From assembly GCA_947652605.1 (NCBI GenBank), contig OX393577.1, forward strand, positions 51,435,494-51,499,493: DNA of 64,000 nt, in the 5' to 3' direction. Positions within the stretch are counted from its first letter, which is position 1, and the number at the start of each line of letters is the position of its first letter. The notes under the pieces are model-generated. The model saw nothing but the letters and a program-made list of their open reading frames with translations, had not been told where the DNA came from and made no database searches. The stretch comes from Elmis aenea (Eukaryota; Arthropoda; Insecta; Coleoptera; Elmidae). Made by a program: the position numbers and the translations under genes. This document shows positions 10,311 through 21,480 of the stretch, piece after piece.

Positions 10311-12169
10311 CAGGGTGAGTCATTAGTGGCGGATCGGTCGATTGTGGCTAAACGGTTTGAGATATAAAGTTGATTCAAACGGTAATCCATACAGTTTTTT
10401 CTTCCGAACACGATAAAAATATTTTGAAATATACAGGGTGAGTCACCTCTCTGGAACCAATAGCAACTTTTTTATTTCAAATACAACACCCCATTTTTTA
10501 TTTAATATTCTTGACCGCCTTCATTTTAGCTTTACATCGATATAAAATAGTACAGGTTTTTATGCGGCCTTGTCAGTAAAAAAAAAATAATTTTTAAAAT
10601 ATTTCAAGGTTTTAAGTCTTTATTTAAAAAATTATCCTGAAGTCATTTTTCGTAGCACAGAGTTGTAATTTGGTAAGGACATGGAGAAAACATTGCTCTA
10701 TTAGCTCGATACGAAAAATATTGAATCACGCATACAGGGTGTTCATAAATAGGTGGCAACTTCCATGATTTTCAAAAGCTCGTAACTTAATGTTTTCAAA
10801 TACAAACCCCTGTATTTTCTTATGTCATCGAATTCGTCTTTAAGAGAGCTTCATTTTTTGTTAAGTATGTCCTATACCCAAAACTCATACTTTTCGAGAT
10901 ATTCGACATTTGTTTTTTCTAATCGTTATTAAAGCAAATAGGATGCCGTGGAAATCGAAAAAGCTGACTGTTCACTTCACTAACGCCAAAAACTTGTCAT
11001 TTATTTCTTGAATTATAGCATTTCCACAATTAATTTTACTTTACAAGAGCAAATTGATATAGCCTATTGCTTGAGAGAAGGCGAAAGAAATCCTTTGCTG
11101 GCGGCAAGGATTTACGAACATTTTGATTAATATGCACTTATAGGCTTACTAGTTTATTTAATTTCATATAGCAATGATTTTTTTTATGTTCTATTATTTT
11201 ATTTACAGAATTTATTTAATGTTTTTTTTTGTGGTTTCAACAAATAATTTGTCTTTCATTTTCCATTTTTCTTCGCGCTTCCTTTAAGGTTTAGAAACAC
11301 TAGTAAAGTTCCTAACAATAATAAAATTGATTAGGTTGCCAATTTATTTATTGCTTATAACTTATAAGTGAGTCCACAAGCCTAAGTATCTACCTACTAT
11401 TAGTAATTAAATACACGAAACGGTGAATAAACCATGTCAAATTTGCTCTTGTGAAGTGAAATTAATTGTGGAAATGCTATAGTTCAAGAAATAAATGACA
11501 AGGTTAGTGAAGTAAACAGTCAGTTTTTTTTCCATGGCATCCTTTTTGCTTTAATAATGATTAGAAGAAAAAATGTCGAAAATCTCGAAAAGTATGAGTT
11601 TTGGGTATAGGACATACTTAACAAAAAATGAAGCTCTTTTAAAGACGAATTCGATGACATAAGAAAATACAGGGGTTTGCATTTGAAAAAATTTAATTAC
11701 GAGCTCTTGAAAATCAGGAAAGTTGCCACTTATTTATGAACACCCTGTATGCGTGATTCAAACTTTTTCGTATCCAGCTAATAGAGCAATATTTCTGCAT
11801 GTCCATACCAAATTACAACTCTGTGCTTCGAAAAACGACTTCAGGAGAATTTTTTAAATAAAGACTTAAAACCTTGAAAAATTTTGAAAATATTTTTTTT
11901 TTAGTGACAAGGCAGCATAAAAACCTGTACTAATTTATATCGATGTAAAGCTAAAATGAAGGCGGCCAAGAATATTAAATAAAAAACGGGGTGTTGTATT
12001 TGAAATATAAAAGTTGCTATTGGTTCCAGAGAGGTGACTAACCCTGTATATTTAAAAATATTTTTATCGTGTTCGGAAGAAAAAACTGTATGGAATACCG
12101 TTTGAATCAACTTTATATCTCAAGCCGTTTAGCGACAATCGACCGATCCGCCACTAATGACTCATCCTG
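10311..12169. mobile_element. Three-shell palindromic CAGGGTG element
   Basis: Concentric inverted repeats: CAGGGTGAGTCATTAGTGGC at 10311 pairs with its inverse ending at 12169; CAGGGTGAGTCACCTCTCTG at 10434 pairs with the inverse ending at 12045; CAGGGTGTTCATAAATAGGT at 10735 pairs with the inverse ending at 11746. All three termini are flanked by TA. Arms stay inverted-homologous to about 11062 and 11440, leaving ~380 bp of loop. Just inside the left arm, FTLQEQIDIAYCLREGERNP resembles the helix-turn-helix start of IS630-like transposases. Confidence 0.85.
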
Positions 12170-12299
12170 TATATGGACAAATTTAGAATAACATTGCCAA
12201 TTTGCATGTAACATGCAGTTTTCGTAAAAAGGTCAAATGTGTATACTCAAGAAACTATGCTGGTAATATGGAACCCCTAAAAAAGTCATTATATTCGAA

Positions 12300-12570
12300 T
12301 AAAAACACCTACATTAACATAATCATCAGAAAAATAAATTGCTTTACGACAAAAGTCACAAACATAAGCGTATTTTCACATGCCCATAAGCATAACTATG
12401 TGCCCATAAGTTGCACATAATTCATTGAATCCACAGTTCTCTTTTTTTGGTCTTCGGAAAACCATTTATTGCTATACTTGCTGTTTGGCATTTTACATAG
12501 GCTTGGCCAAAAAGTTCAAAAATATCATAAGGGCCTAGAGGACGTTCACTCCGACGCAGCCACATTCGAA
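12300..12570 (-). pseudogene. pogo-like (DDE_1) transposase C-terminal relic
   Basis: The minus strand reads YDIFELFGQAYVKCQTASIA followed by INGFPKTK. This fits the block after the DDE core in insect Tigger/pogo-like transposases (..YDI..LFG.AY.K..T...A.NGF.KTGI.P..). Downstream, in another frame, KYAYVCDFC resembles the cysteine-rich tail of the same proteins. Catalytic acids are not present; the upstream part is displaced or lost. Location inside TA-flanked inverted repeats supports a dead pogo-like element. Recognition is by motif memory, so moderate confidence. Confidence 0.5.
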
Positions 12571-12790
12571 TTCGTAATATGGAACTCCTGAATATAATAT
12601 GGAACCCGATTCCATATTACCAACGCTAGTGAGTTCCATATTAACAAAGTCGCATGCTATTTTATATCGCTTAGTATAATTTCTACCAGTTAATTAAATG
12701 GAAACTTACTTATTAGGTTTTGATGAAACGGCAGTGTACTGCCTGGCAAAGCCAAAAAACCATTAAAAGTATTGCATATAATTGATCTTA

Positions 12791-13027
12791 AAGGCTCCCC
12801 CAGACAGAGGCGATACGGTACGATTCGGGACGATATCCTAATAAGATTTTGGCATATGGAAGCGCCCACACCAATGATGAGCGCGATATACCTGTTTAGC
12901 AATGACAAGGGGGTTTAATTTGTATGTCCGAAATAAGTTTGATTCTTTTTGGGTCATCTTGTAAGGGTAATCCCCATACCGATTGTATCGTACCGAGCGG
13001 TATAACGCGTCTGTCTGGGGGAGCCTT
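12791..13027. mobile_element. Miniature inverted-repeat element (237 bp)
   Basis: Inverted ends AAGGCTCCCCCAGACAG (12791-12807 and 13011-13027) with TA on both sides. Inside, GATACGGTACGA and its near-inverse TCGTACCGAGCGGTAT continue the symmetry. No coding potential. A nested insertion in the pogo-like element. Confidence 0.75.
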
Positions 13028-13257
13028 TATTCTGGCAGAAATTGACAAAATAAACTTTTGTTTTGTGCTCATTCACATAAACTCAAAGTATTCGATTTTT
13101 ACAGCGTTTTTTTTTGTGCTGAAATTTCGTATATGGTTTTCGACATAGGTGTTACTTGACATGTATGTATTTGGTAATAAATGTCGATACTAGTTTATTA
13201 GTTAACTGGAGGTTCCATATTACTAGCAGGGTTCCATATTACCACCTTCTCCTCTAC

Positions 13258-15159
13258 TAAATCATCAGCCTAAGCAACAAATTAATGTTTTGATGTTGTT
13301 TCTATTAAAAATAACATTGGTTGTACGATGTACCTTCAAATAGCTAGTTTATTAGACTTAATGCATGAAAGTGTCGACGTTTTTATTTTTAATAATTTTT
13401 TAAATTAAAACGATAATTTTATTTAAATAACGCTTAAAACGTATTTTTGTAACAATGTTACCACTTAAGTAAGACATTGTAAAGAGGAAAAAAATTAATA
13501 TACAACAATTTTTGCGTTATAAGATTTAAAATTATGATATGTTAACGATATAATGAAAGAAAAGCTACAAATTCCATCAAAATGCTGTAAAAGCAAGCAG
13601 TAGAACAATTTATAATTTGTTTACACTTTACTTCCACTTACTATTGCATAACACTGAATCTTTATTAAATTCTCGTTTTAATTATGTTTTTTGTTGTAGT
13701 TTTTAATTAGCAGATTTGTACGCGTTTACAACAATCTCGCATGTAACGATTTTTCAACTACGATTTTATACACCCTATTCATTCGTTTATTATTCCTATG
13801 CGAGGTCCTATACCTGAGGGCATGAGAGGGCTTAAAGAATTCAACACCTCCCCTTTTGCAGTGGTTAATGAGCCAAAAAATAAATCAGTAATAGTTGTTG
13901 GCGTGATTGTTAATTTTTTTTAAATATTTTTTATTAAGCAAGATTCGTAAAAGTGATTTTTATCAGCATTTCAAACTATATTCACGTGATTTTACAAAAA
14001 ATTTAACAATTTTTATAAAATTCTTAATTATTGCGTAGCATTTTAATAGTAATTCCTAGGATTATAATTAATTAAGAAAAGAACTATTACACTACCTACC
14101 TTGTTTTATTCATTTTATTATGTTAACTCGAAGGATATTTCTTTATAGCTTTGTTCTCGACAATATTTCTACATTAGAACAAATATTTTTCTCGGATTTA
14201 TGATTCATAGAGATTTTCTCAAAATATACATAAAATGATAACAAACATTCAAAGAACAACCAAAAAATATGTAAAATTTTTATATTAAAATCGTCAATTG
14301 CGTAAAAAATAATTCTTAAATTAAACGCAAGATCAAGAAAAAAAACTCTAACCATGTAATTTCTTTTTTTTAAAGATAGAGAATGCTCCTAAAGATCCCT
14401 ACCACATAATCCATAGGTGAAAGAAACGGTTTTGAAAGATTTTGCCAATTAAAATTGCCTGTTTAAAAGTAATTATAAATAATAAAAACCACAAAAAAAA
14501 ACAAGTAATTAGAAGTCTTTGATGATGAAAATAATGAAAAAACAGTAAACAAAAGCAACAATTAAGTGAAAATATAAAAATTTGTTTAGTATTATTCGAT
14601 TATTTATAATTTTTCTTTCATGTATTACCTATAGCTGCTCTATATTTTTAAATATTTGCAATTCTGTATCATCTGATACATAATTTCATTTCATTTAAAA
14701 AAACTTTTTACTAAAAATAGCCAATTAAAGTAGTTGTAAATAAAATGATTAATAACAATAAGTATTAAAAAATAATTGGAACTCTATGATAAGCTTATAT
14801 TGACGGCAATAATTTACAGGTAATAAATAATTTTATTATATTCGAAGTATAAGTTTCACTTGCAAAATAAGTTAACGATATTTTTCATTTAATTATTGTT
14901 TTGTTTATTTTCTTTAGTACTTCAGTAATTTAATTCCTAACAGATTCCAGAAGGCTTTCTACTCACTTTTACTAGATACCTTCTGTCGTTTCACTATTGT
15001 TTCAAAGGCTACTTTAATTACTTCCAGGTTTTCTTTTTTATAAAAAGTTGTATCATGTAATAGGCGTCAAAGCTTTTAAATGAAATTATAGCTGCTATTC
15101 TAAAAAAAAATAACTGAAAATTTAAATCCTAACTCAAAATCTTAAAAATAATTAAATTA
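13258..15159. other. Unannotated AT-rich sequence
   Basis: About 1.9 kb with no gene or convincing repeat. A lone CACCCTA near 13772 and a lone TACAGGGTGTATGTTGCAAC at 15158 look like isolated ends of the CAGGGTG family. Confidence 0.4.
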
Positions 15160-15778
15160 CAGGGTGTATGTTGCAACATTACGATAATGTGATCTCAGAA
15201 ACTTTACTGTTAAGTCTGTTTTATACTATACTATTTTTTCGTTTAAGAAAATCGTATACGATTTTTGATACAAAAATTTCGTTCAAGAATTTAGCATGGA
15301 AAATATGAACCTCTTACACTGTACTATTTTTTGGTACGAAAACCCCAATATATTTTGGTTACTTTTTAGTAACTTTTATCATATTTTGTTGGCACCTTGA
15401 GTAACCATGTCAAATGTTCAATTTGATCACAACAGAAAGCGAATTATTTTCAAATTTAACGTATATTTAACGCTTGTTCCATTCTACATATTTATTCCTA
15501 CAAAATAAATTGTGAGAGATATAACGGTAATAAGTAGTATTTAACATCGTTTGATTGTTTCAGTTAACCTAACCCACAAATGACATGCGGTCAGATACAG
15601 TTGCAGTAGAATACGCATGCGCCCATGCCAAAGAACACGCCAATTCTAAAATAGGACGCATTTAGAGCATGCAGTAATTCGTACTAATTTTTGGTTCAAG
15701 ATTTGTAATTTCTGATTGACACCGTACTAGAAAATCGTATACGATTTTCTTAAACGAAAAAATAGTGTAGTCTAAAAC

Positions 15779-17261
15779 CAGGGATGGAATAACGTTTTAA
15801 ATCGTTACGTTATTGTATAACGTTATTTATTATTTGTTTTCGTTACATAACGTTATAAATAACGTTAAAAAAATGAATTGTTATGTTATATAACGTTATA
15901 TAACGTTACATGAATTATGATATACAGGGTGTTTCTTAAATAATGCGAAAAAATTCGGGAGGTGATTCCTTATCAAAAATAAAGTGGGGTCTTTTATATA
16001 ACAATTTTTTCTTAGACGTCTCCTTTCGGAGTTACACTCCCTAAAGGGGATCGGTAAAATTGGGTTTTTATTTTATTTCTCAAATTTAGATAAATGTAGG
16101 AGAATGATATTCGGTAGATGTTTTATACTTGTTAAAAGGTTTCCCATCGTAATATTTTCAATCATCTTCAACTTTCACAGAAGGCTAAAAAGTGCGACCC
16201 CTGTTGGTTTTTTTATCAGAACTTTCTGGTGACTTGAAATTTTGCAATTTAAATTTTTTTTTTATTAGTTTTATTTATTTAGAACCTTTTTTTATTCTTT
16301 AGTTTTTGTCGTAAATCCTACAGTTTTAAGTAAAAAATTAAATGAGTGAATATGATGCCTATATTCATATTGGGTAGAATTGACGGGCGTTTTAGCGTTG
16401 TAGCCGCGTAAACGTCAAAATGAACATATGAACATAAACAAACCAAGGTAACCACCAAAATGAATCGTTTTATATTGGAATATTTGATGGTTCATGTTCA
16501 TTCATATAATTTTTTACTCAGAAACTGTAGGTTTAACGAGAACATTAAAGAATAAAAAAAACTTCTAAATAAATCAAGTTTTCAATAAACAATTTAAATT
16601 GCAAAATTTCAACCCACCAAAACGTCCTGATAAGAAAACCAACAGGAGTCGCACTTTTCAGCCTCCTGTGAAGGTGGGAGATGATTAAAAATATTACTAT
16701 GGGAAACCTTTTAATAAGTATAAAACATCTGCCGAATATCATTCTCCCACGTTTATCCAAATTTGAGAAATAAAATAAAAACCCAATTTTACCGATCCTC
16801 TCTGGGGGGGTGTAACTCTGAAAGGAGACCTTAAAGAAAAAAAAAATATATGAAAGACCCCCCTTAATTTTCGATAAGAAATCACCTCCCGATTTTTTTC
16901 GCATTATTTAAGAAACATGCTGTATAAAAATAATTTTTATTTGTAACTCTGAAATTATTTTTGGGATCTGTAAATGTAAATTTAAAAAATAGTACAAAAT
17001 TACGTTGAGATATTTTATTTTCATTTTAATTTCTAAAATACGGACAAAATACGGACAAAATCCTCTGAAAATATAAAAATCGCCATATAAAAATTTAATT
17101 TATAGAGAATAACGATACAAAATAACTTTAACGAAACGTTATCGGTTATTATAACGTTATATAACGTTATAAAAATATCGTTACGTTATTGTATAAAAAA
17201 TTATAGCTGAATCGTTATTATAACGTTATCGGGTATCGTTACGTTACGTTTTCCATCCCTG
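15779..17261. mobile_element. hAT element copy 1 carrying a palindromic element
   Basis: Ends CAGGGATGG and CCATCCCTG are flanked by an exact 8-bp duplication, TCTAAAAC (15771-15778 and 17262-17269), as expected of hAT. Both subterminal regions are packed with ATAACGTTAT-type words. The centre (15925-16922) is a CAGGGTG palindrome. The same composite occurs inverted at 30689-32203. No transposase gene. Confidence 0.9.
15925..16922. mobile_element. Palindromic CAGGGTG element inside hAT copy 1
   Basis: Left arm CAGGGTGTTTCTTAAATAAT, AATTCGGGAGGTGATTCC, GTGCGACCCCTGTTGGTTTT is mirrored by AAACCAACAGGAGTCGCAC and ATTATTTAAGAAACATGCTG. Arms are about 400 bp with a ~200 bp loop; TA lies on both sides. 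Minus-strand ORF 16545-16904 is only the arm read through and is not a gene. Confidence 0.85.
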
Positions 17262-17273
17262 TCTAAAACAGAC

Positions 17274-18443
17274 TTTAGAGACAAGAGGATGATTTTTACG
17301 TGCTAAGTGGCAATCTATAATGGAAGGATGCATGTGTGTTCAGTTCCTTAAATATCCTGACGAAACTGAAATATTTCAATGTTCAGTTACAACTATAACG
17401 TTCTAGTTGTCAACATTTTAAAAAATTGGTATTTATTTGTAAGACAAAGGTCTTAATCCCATGACGTTGTTATAAATTACCCAGACTGCTTAGTTTCTGA
17501 AATTTAAATGTCAATTATTTTGTTTGTTATGCATGCAAATTGCAAAAAATCATATTCCACACATTTTAGAGAGCTTAAAGTTAAGGGTAACCGTGTTTTG
17601 TAATTTTTTTTCTCTCTGAATAAGGTATCAAACATTTTATTAGTTGTGCCAAGCAATTTTTAAAACTTATTTGTATTTGTTTGTAAACCCTTCACTGTAA
17701 CGTAGTAATAAAATTTGCATAATTTTATTTTGCATACCTATTTTATTAAAAATATGATGCACATGAATATTTTTAGTTTAATAAGAGCATATGTTTAAGT
17801 TTTTCGTTTATAGAACGTAATTAATAAACGCCCAAAACGCTTATTACGGTATATTGTTAGGAAATGGTCTGCTGTGGTCTGAGAAGGGCCATCTACTATA
17901 TTACGGTAATTTAGATTCAACTTATGTCACGTTATTAAATTTGTCACGAACTATGGTCTGCTACAGAGACGAAGGTACTGTATATACCTCAATTATTATG
18001 CTATTGATAGGTAAATTAATGCGGGTCACATATATGGGGGCGAACCTTTGAGTGATGGCCAGTCCTATTTAATTGATTTGTGGTCAGGTGACCAAATTGA
18101 CACTAATTACATTTACTCTATGGCTTTTGTGCTCTGCCTGCTACATAATTTAGCTAACGTAGTGTATAGAGTTTTTTTTTTTAACGTATTTGGGGTTAGA
18201 TAACTCAATTTTATAGATATTTATATTTGATTATTTTACATAATTTATTTGTTTTACAACTTATGGTTTCCTTTAAGATGCTTTAACTTGTAATAATTTT
18301 TTTATAAGTAGTTTTAAACAAACTTTTAAAATATTTAATTTAAATCAGGTAATAATTTGCAAATATAAAAACTATTAAGTTTATTTTAAAAATTTATATT
18401 TTATTTTTACAACTTTTGGTCGCTAACTAAAAAGGTTGAGAAT
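17274..18443. other. Unannotated AT-rich sequence
   Basis: No gene or terminal repeat recognised; small open frames show no family motif. Confidence 0.35.
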
Positions 18444-18542
18444 GATTTGACCAGTGCCGGGCCTAGAGGTGATTTGACCTTTATCGATTGATAAAATTGC
18501 CACATTTGACCATTATTCCTGAGCATGTGACGTTCTTAAATA

Positions 18543-18638
18543 TGTTCTGATAAGTTTTAGTTTCCTGAAGGTTCTTTCACCAGAAGCTACAGTAAAAGGT
18601 AGTGTTAGAAATCTTCTCAATGCTACTTCTAAATTTAA
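18543..18638 (-). pseudogene. hAT transposase C-terminal dimerisation fragment
   Basis: Minus-strand frame LNLEVALRRFLTLPFTVASG continues ERTFRKLKLIRT. This is the hallmark hAT C-terminal (hATC) block, usually LP[VI]TVASAERSFSKLKLIK. It lies ~90 bp from the hAT left terminus, the position expected for the 3' end of a transposase gene read on the minus strand. Downstream sequence to the terminus is noncoding. Only a fragment remains. Confidence 0.8.
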
Positions 18639-18939
18639 ATAGGACTGAACTTAACTATATTTATAAAGCTTTTGAAAAGATCTAGGTACACTTGTAGCTG
18701 CTTTAAGGTCTGGAATTAACGTCATTATATGATTTTTGAAAATGATTATTTCTGATAAGAGATCTACAGAATTTACATCGTTTGGACACTTAAGGGATAA
18801 ATTACAAGCTGTTTTTGTTTTAATTTTCGGTATTCATTAACTTTAAGTTTTCGCCTGTTAAAAATTCTAAATCAGGCTAAATCCCATATAGCTATTCATA
18901 TTTCCATCTAAGTTGTTATATTAAAATATCTATTACTTG

Positions 18940-19909
18940 TATATAAGTTGTTTTAGGGTTGGAACCGCGTCGAAGGTTTCTTCATAACCGACGTTTCGTC
19001 CTCCTTTATCTGGGACATGTTCAGGGGTTGTTGGTTAAACCAGTTGCTGTTTAATAAGCATAAGGAAAGTCTTTCTTTCTAAAATATTGTTAACATTATG
19101 GGATCATTTAATGGATAATATTTACACAATACACAAGCCAACTCCATTCTTAAGAAAATGTACGGCAAGGCATCACACGAATGTTTTCAAGTTATTCCAG
19201 AAAGTCTTTACTAAATTAATAATATTGCTATTGACCAACGGATTTGACTCGAAGGTCGTTATTTTTACACAAGATTCTTCATGAGCGCAATTTTTAAGAC
19301 AACAGGACCAACCGACCAACAGTAGCAACCTACGCAGATGACACCGCAATATATCGCATAAGTTGAAAGACTTGGGATGGCTTAATATGTTTAATCGTCG
19401 TCTGCTACATGCAGCATGTTTTTATCACAAGTTGATTATTTCCCATACGCCTCCTTATCTTTATAGTAAAATTAAATATCGTGAAGATGTGCATACTTTA
19501 AATATTAGGTTCAAAGGTACACTAACCCCTCCTCACCATAAAACAGAATTCTTCAAAAAGTGTTTTTCATATACAATTACCAAAATTTATAACAGTATAG
19601 ACCCTTTATTTAAAGGTTTACCTTTGAACTTATTTAAAATTAAATTTCATAAACACCTACTGCTATCGTCATTCAATTAGTTTCTTGCTGGTAAGTGTCG
19701 GGCCACGTCGGTTCAGTGCTGCAACACGTCAATATGTTTATGTGCTTGTTGTATTCAGCTTCAAGGTTGGGTGGCAGAACAGCTGTCTTGTGGACAACGC
19801 TGAACCCCGCCTTGCAATTTTCCACAAAAAAAATTATTTTTTATTTGTTGTATTTTGTTTTCTTTTTAAATGTGGAAATAAAGCCGTATATTATTATTAT
19901 TATTATTAG
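18940..19909 (+). pseudogene. Non-LTR retrotransposon 3' part (CR1/Jockey-like)
   Basis: Near 19315-19365 a frame gives PTVATYADDTAIYRIS, the YADD catalytic block of a reverse transcriptase. It is joined directly to a C-terminal piece in the frame 19363-19680: KDLGWLNMFNRRLLHAACFY, PPYLYSKIKYREDVHTLNIR, KCFSYTITKIYNSI and a stop. That tail is usual for insect LINEs of the Jockey/CR1 group. After the stop come a ~200 bp 3' UTR, AATAAA near 19877 and a (TTA)n tail to 19909. The junction between YADD and the tail lacks the intervening domain, so this is either a deletion or two copies. Sequence at 18940-19080 may be its 5' or foreign DNA. Confidence 0.65.
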
Positions 19910-19920
19910 TGGTGGGAAGT

Positions 19921-21205
19921 AGCGAAGTGGAAGCTGCAAGTAAATCACAAGAAGCTGTAAACAATACCAGCTATTGGACCAATAAGAGGAAAATACAACA
20001 ATCAAAATAAATCTGTACAAACTACCTTCACTAATAAGAAAATAGGACAGCGAACTCCCATAACCATAAATGGATTGGCCATCCCATACTCAAATACAGC
20101 TAAGTACTTGGGCATGGCTCTTGATGCCAAGCTCCGTTGGGAGGAACATATCAAAAAGAAATGTGAAGAACTGAAGCTGAAATAGGTACAGCAAAATGTA
20201 CTGGATCCAAACTAACGGGGTACATAATAAATTGCTGACATACCTATAAGCAGGTCCTAAAATCCATATGGACATATGGAGTACAGCTATGGGGATGTAC
20301 CAGACCATTAAGTATCAATAAGATACAAGTATTTTAAAACAAAGTTCTAAGGGATATTGTTACGATTGGCTTCGTAACTATTATTAATTGATTATTAATA
20401 ATAATCAAAGTCAATTAAACTCGGAGCAAGGTGACCGGATCTGAAATGGAGTAGCACTGATCTGTAAGAGAAGATGGAACATTCAAGAGAATATGCAAAT
20501 GAAATCCTATAAGTAAACTTAAAACATTTATTAAATTAAAACACAACTAAAATACACCATGATACAAGACATAAATCGGAACGTAAATTAAAACAACTAT
20601 ACTCACACATTAAACATTATACATACATTATAACATTATCAGCGCTTGCTGGGCCAGGGACTTCCCCATTCTGAGAGGGCTTCTTTTGGGTAGCGAACGG
20701 CACTTCGCGACTTGAGGCCAAACTAGACTGCCCTCTCAGAATTTAATTGATCTATTTATATTGATTTATTCCCTGACTCAACAAGCCTGTAGATCGACGT
20801 ATTATTTCCGGAGTGCATTACCACGCTTGGGTCGGCAACTCAGCGTAATCCTAGCATCAGGAATGTCGCGCTTGCAGAATTGCATGAATTACGCTGAGCT
20901 GTTATAGTACATCATCGAACGATTAAGCGAAGGTAATGAACTTATAAAAGTAATCGAATAAAATAAATTTGGAAAAATACTAATAAAATACTAATGTGAC
21001 AATATTGCCAATGTCCCTTGGTATGCGAGAAACAGAAACATCCATCGGGATCTTTAAATAGAGACAGTCGAGGCAGAAATCAAGAATTTTGTCCAAAAGT
21101 ATGAAGCCACGTTACACGACCATGTCAGCGTTGAAGCCATTCCATTTCTAGTCTAGAACATTCTCAACTTAGAACACTTAAGCGATCAAAACCACATATC
21201 TTGTT
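19921..21205 (+). pseudogene. Jockey reverse transcriptase C-terminal relic, split by solo LTR
   Basis: Plus-strand frames give SVQTTFTNKKIGQRTPITIN, NTAKYLGMALDAKLRWEEHI, LKSIWTYGVQLWGCTRPLSI and KVLRDIV. After the LTR insertion the reading resumes at ANVPWYARN, ETVEAEIKNFVQKYEATLHD and LKRSKPHIL. This is the standard order of the Jockey C-terminal half (thumb, then W.YG.QLWG, then N.PWYV.N..IH.D). Frameshifts and stops occur throughout, and the palm with YADD is missing. The insertion at 20358-21001 interrupts the conserved RI(V/I)..APWY motif exactly, proving the LTR came later. Confidence 0.85.
20358..21001. mobile_element. Solo LTR (644 bp)
   Basis: The insert starts TGTTACGATTGG and ends CTAATGTGACA (TG...CA with inverted TGTTAC/GTGACA) and is flanked by ATAT (20354-20357 and 21002-21005). 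It lies within a Jockey coding motif, so its borders are fixed by protein homology. Inside, ATTCTGAGAGGGC and GCCCTCTCAGAAT (about 20669 and 20728) form a 13-bp inverted repeat. No internal retroviral genes; left by recombination between LTRs. Family not assigned. Confidence 0.8.
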
Positions 21206-21212
21206 AATTTTT

Positions 21213-21395
21213 TTAAGAAATTATGGCTTGTACTCCATTACAAACACCCGCCATATTGGCCCCATTGTCATATACTTGACTTTTAACGTTTAGAATATCG
21301 CGTCCGATTGAATCGTTAGTTTGCTCAAAGTATTTGACGAACATTGCAACATAGTTACATTTGGCTTTTTTATTTTGCAATGTATTAATTTTCAT
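21213..21395 (-). pseudogene. hAT (ZMYM1-like) transposase fragment
   Basis: Minus-strand frame of 60 codons contains VKSQVYDNGANMAGVCNGVQ. This matches the [GS]Q.YDNGANM.G...GVQ block of ZMYM1-like hAT transposases, which lies in the RNase-H-like core. It ends ~75 bp from the right hAT terminus at 21472, so the normal N-terminal region is gone. It probably belongs with the C-terminal piece at 18543-18638. Confidence 0.75.
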
Positions 21396-21480
21396 GTTTT
21401 ATCAATTTGGTACCCTTTCCCATTATTCCCTAAGGCAAGTAGCTCGTTTGCCTTACCCTTGTCTCGGCCCTGGATTCCAC

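Larger units (their letters stand above)
10194..13256 (-). mobile_element. pogo/Tigger-like element with nested insertions
   Basis: Ends are GAGAAGGTGGTAATATGGAA at left and the inverse at 13225-13256, next to TA on both sides. The core word TAATATGGAAC recurs inside in both orientations near 10203, 12266, 12577, 12597, 12614, 12640, 13214 and 13233. A pogo-type transposase C-terminus is readable on the minus strand near 12300-12570. A 1.86 kb palindromic element (10311-12169) and a short miniature (12791-13027) are inserted. TA flanks fit the Tc1/mariner/pogo group. Confidence 0.6.
15214..17273. mobile_element. Miniature element split by hAT copy 1
   Basis: The arm from 15214 (GTCTGTTTTA, then CTATTTTTTCGTTTAAGAAA) reappears inverted at about 15731-15778, where the hAT insert interrupts it; its last bases AGAC are at 17270-17273. 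Both arms carry the 18-bp palindrome AAAATCGTATACGATTTT (15248-15265 and 15731-15748). Flanks are TTAA and TTTA. Without the hAT it is ~570 bp, non-coding. Confidence 0.7.
18452..21472 (-). mobile_element. hAT relic filled with LINE fragments
   Basis: The left end CAGTGCCGGGCCTAGAGG and right end (inverse) CAGGGCCGAGACAAGGG resemble each other. Flanks GATTTGAC (18444-18451) and GATTCCAC (21473-21480) match at 6 of 8. Transposase pieces on the minus strand lie near both ends: the C-terminal dimerisation block near the left end and a YDNGANM block near the right. Between them sit non-LTR retrotransposon sequences. That both ends belong to one element is an inference. Confidence 0.6.

Noticed and set aside
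16545..16904. 119-codon minus-strand ORF
   Set aside because: It is one arm of the palindromic element read through; the mirrored arm reads similarly, and there is no protein family.
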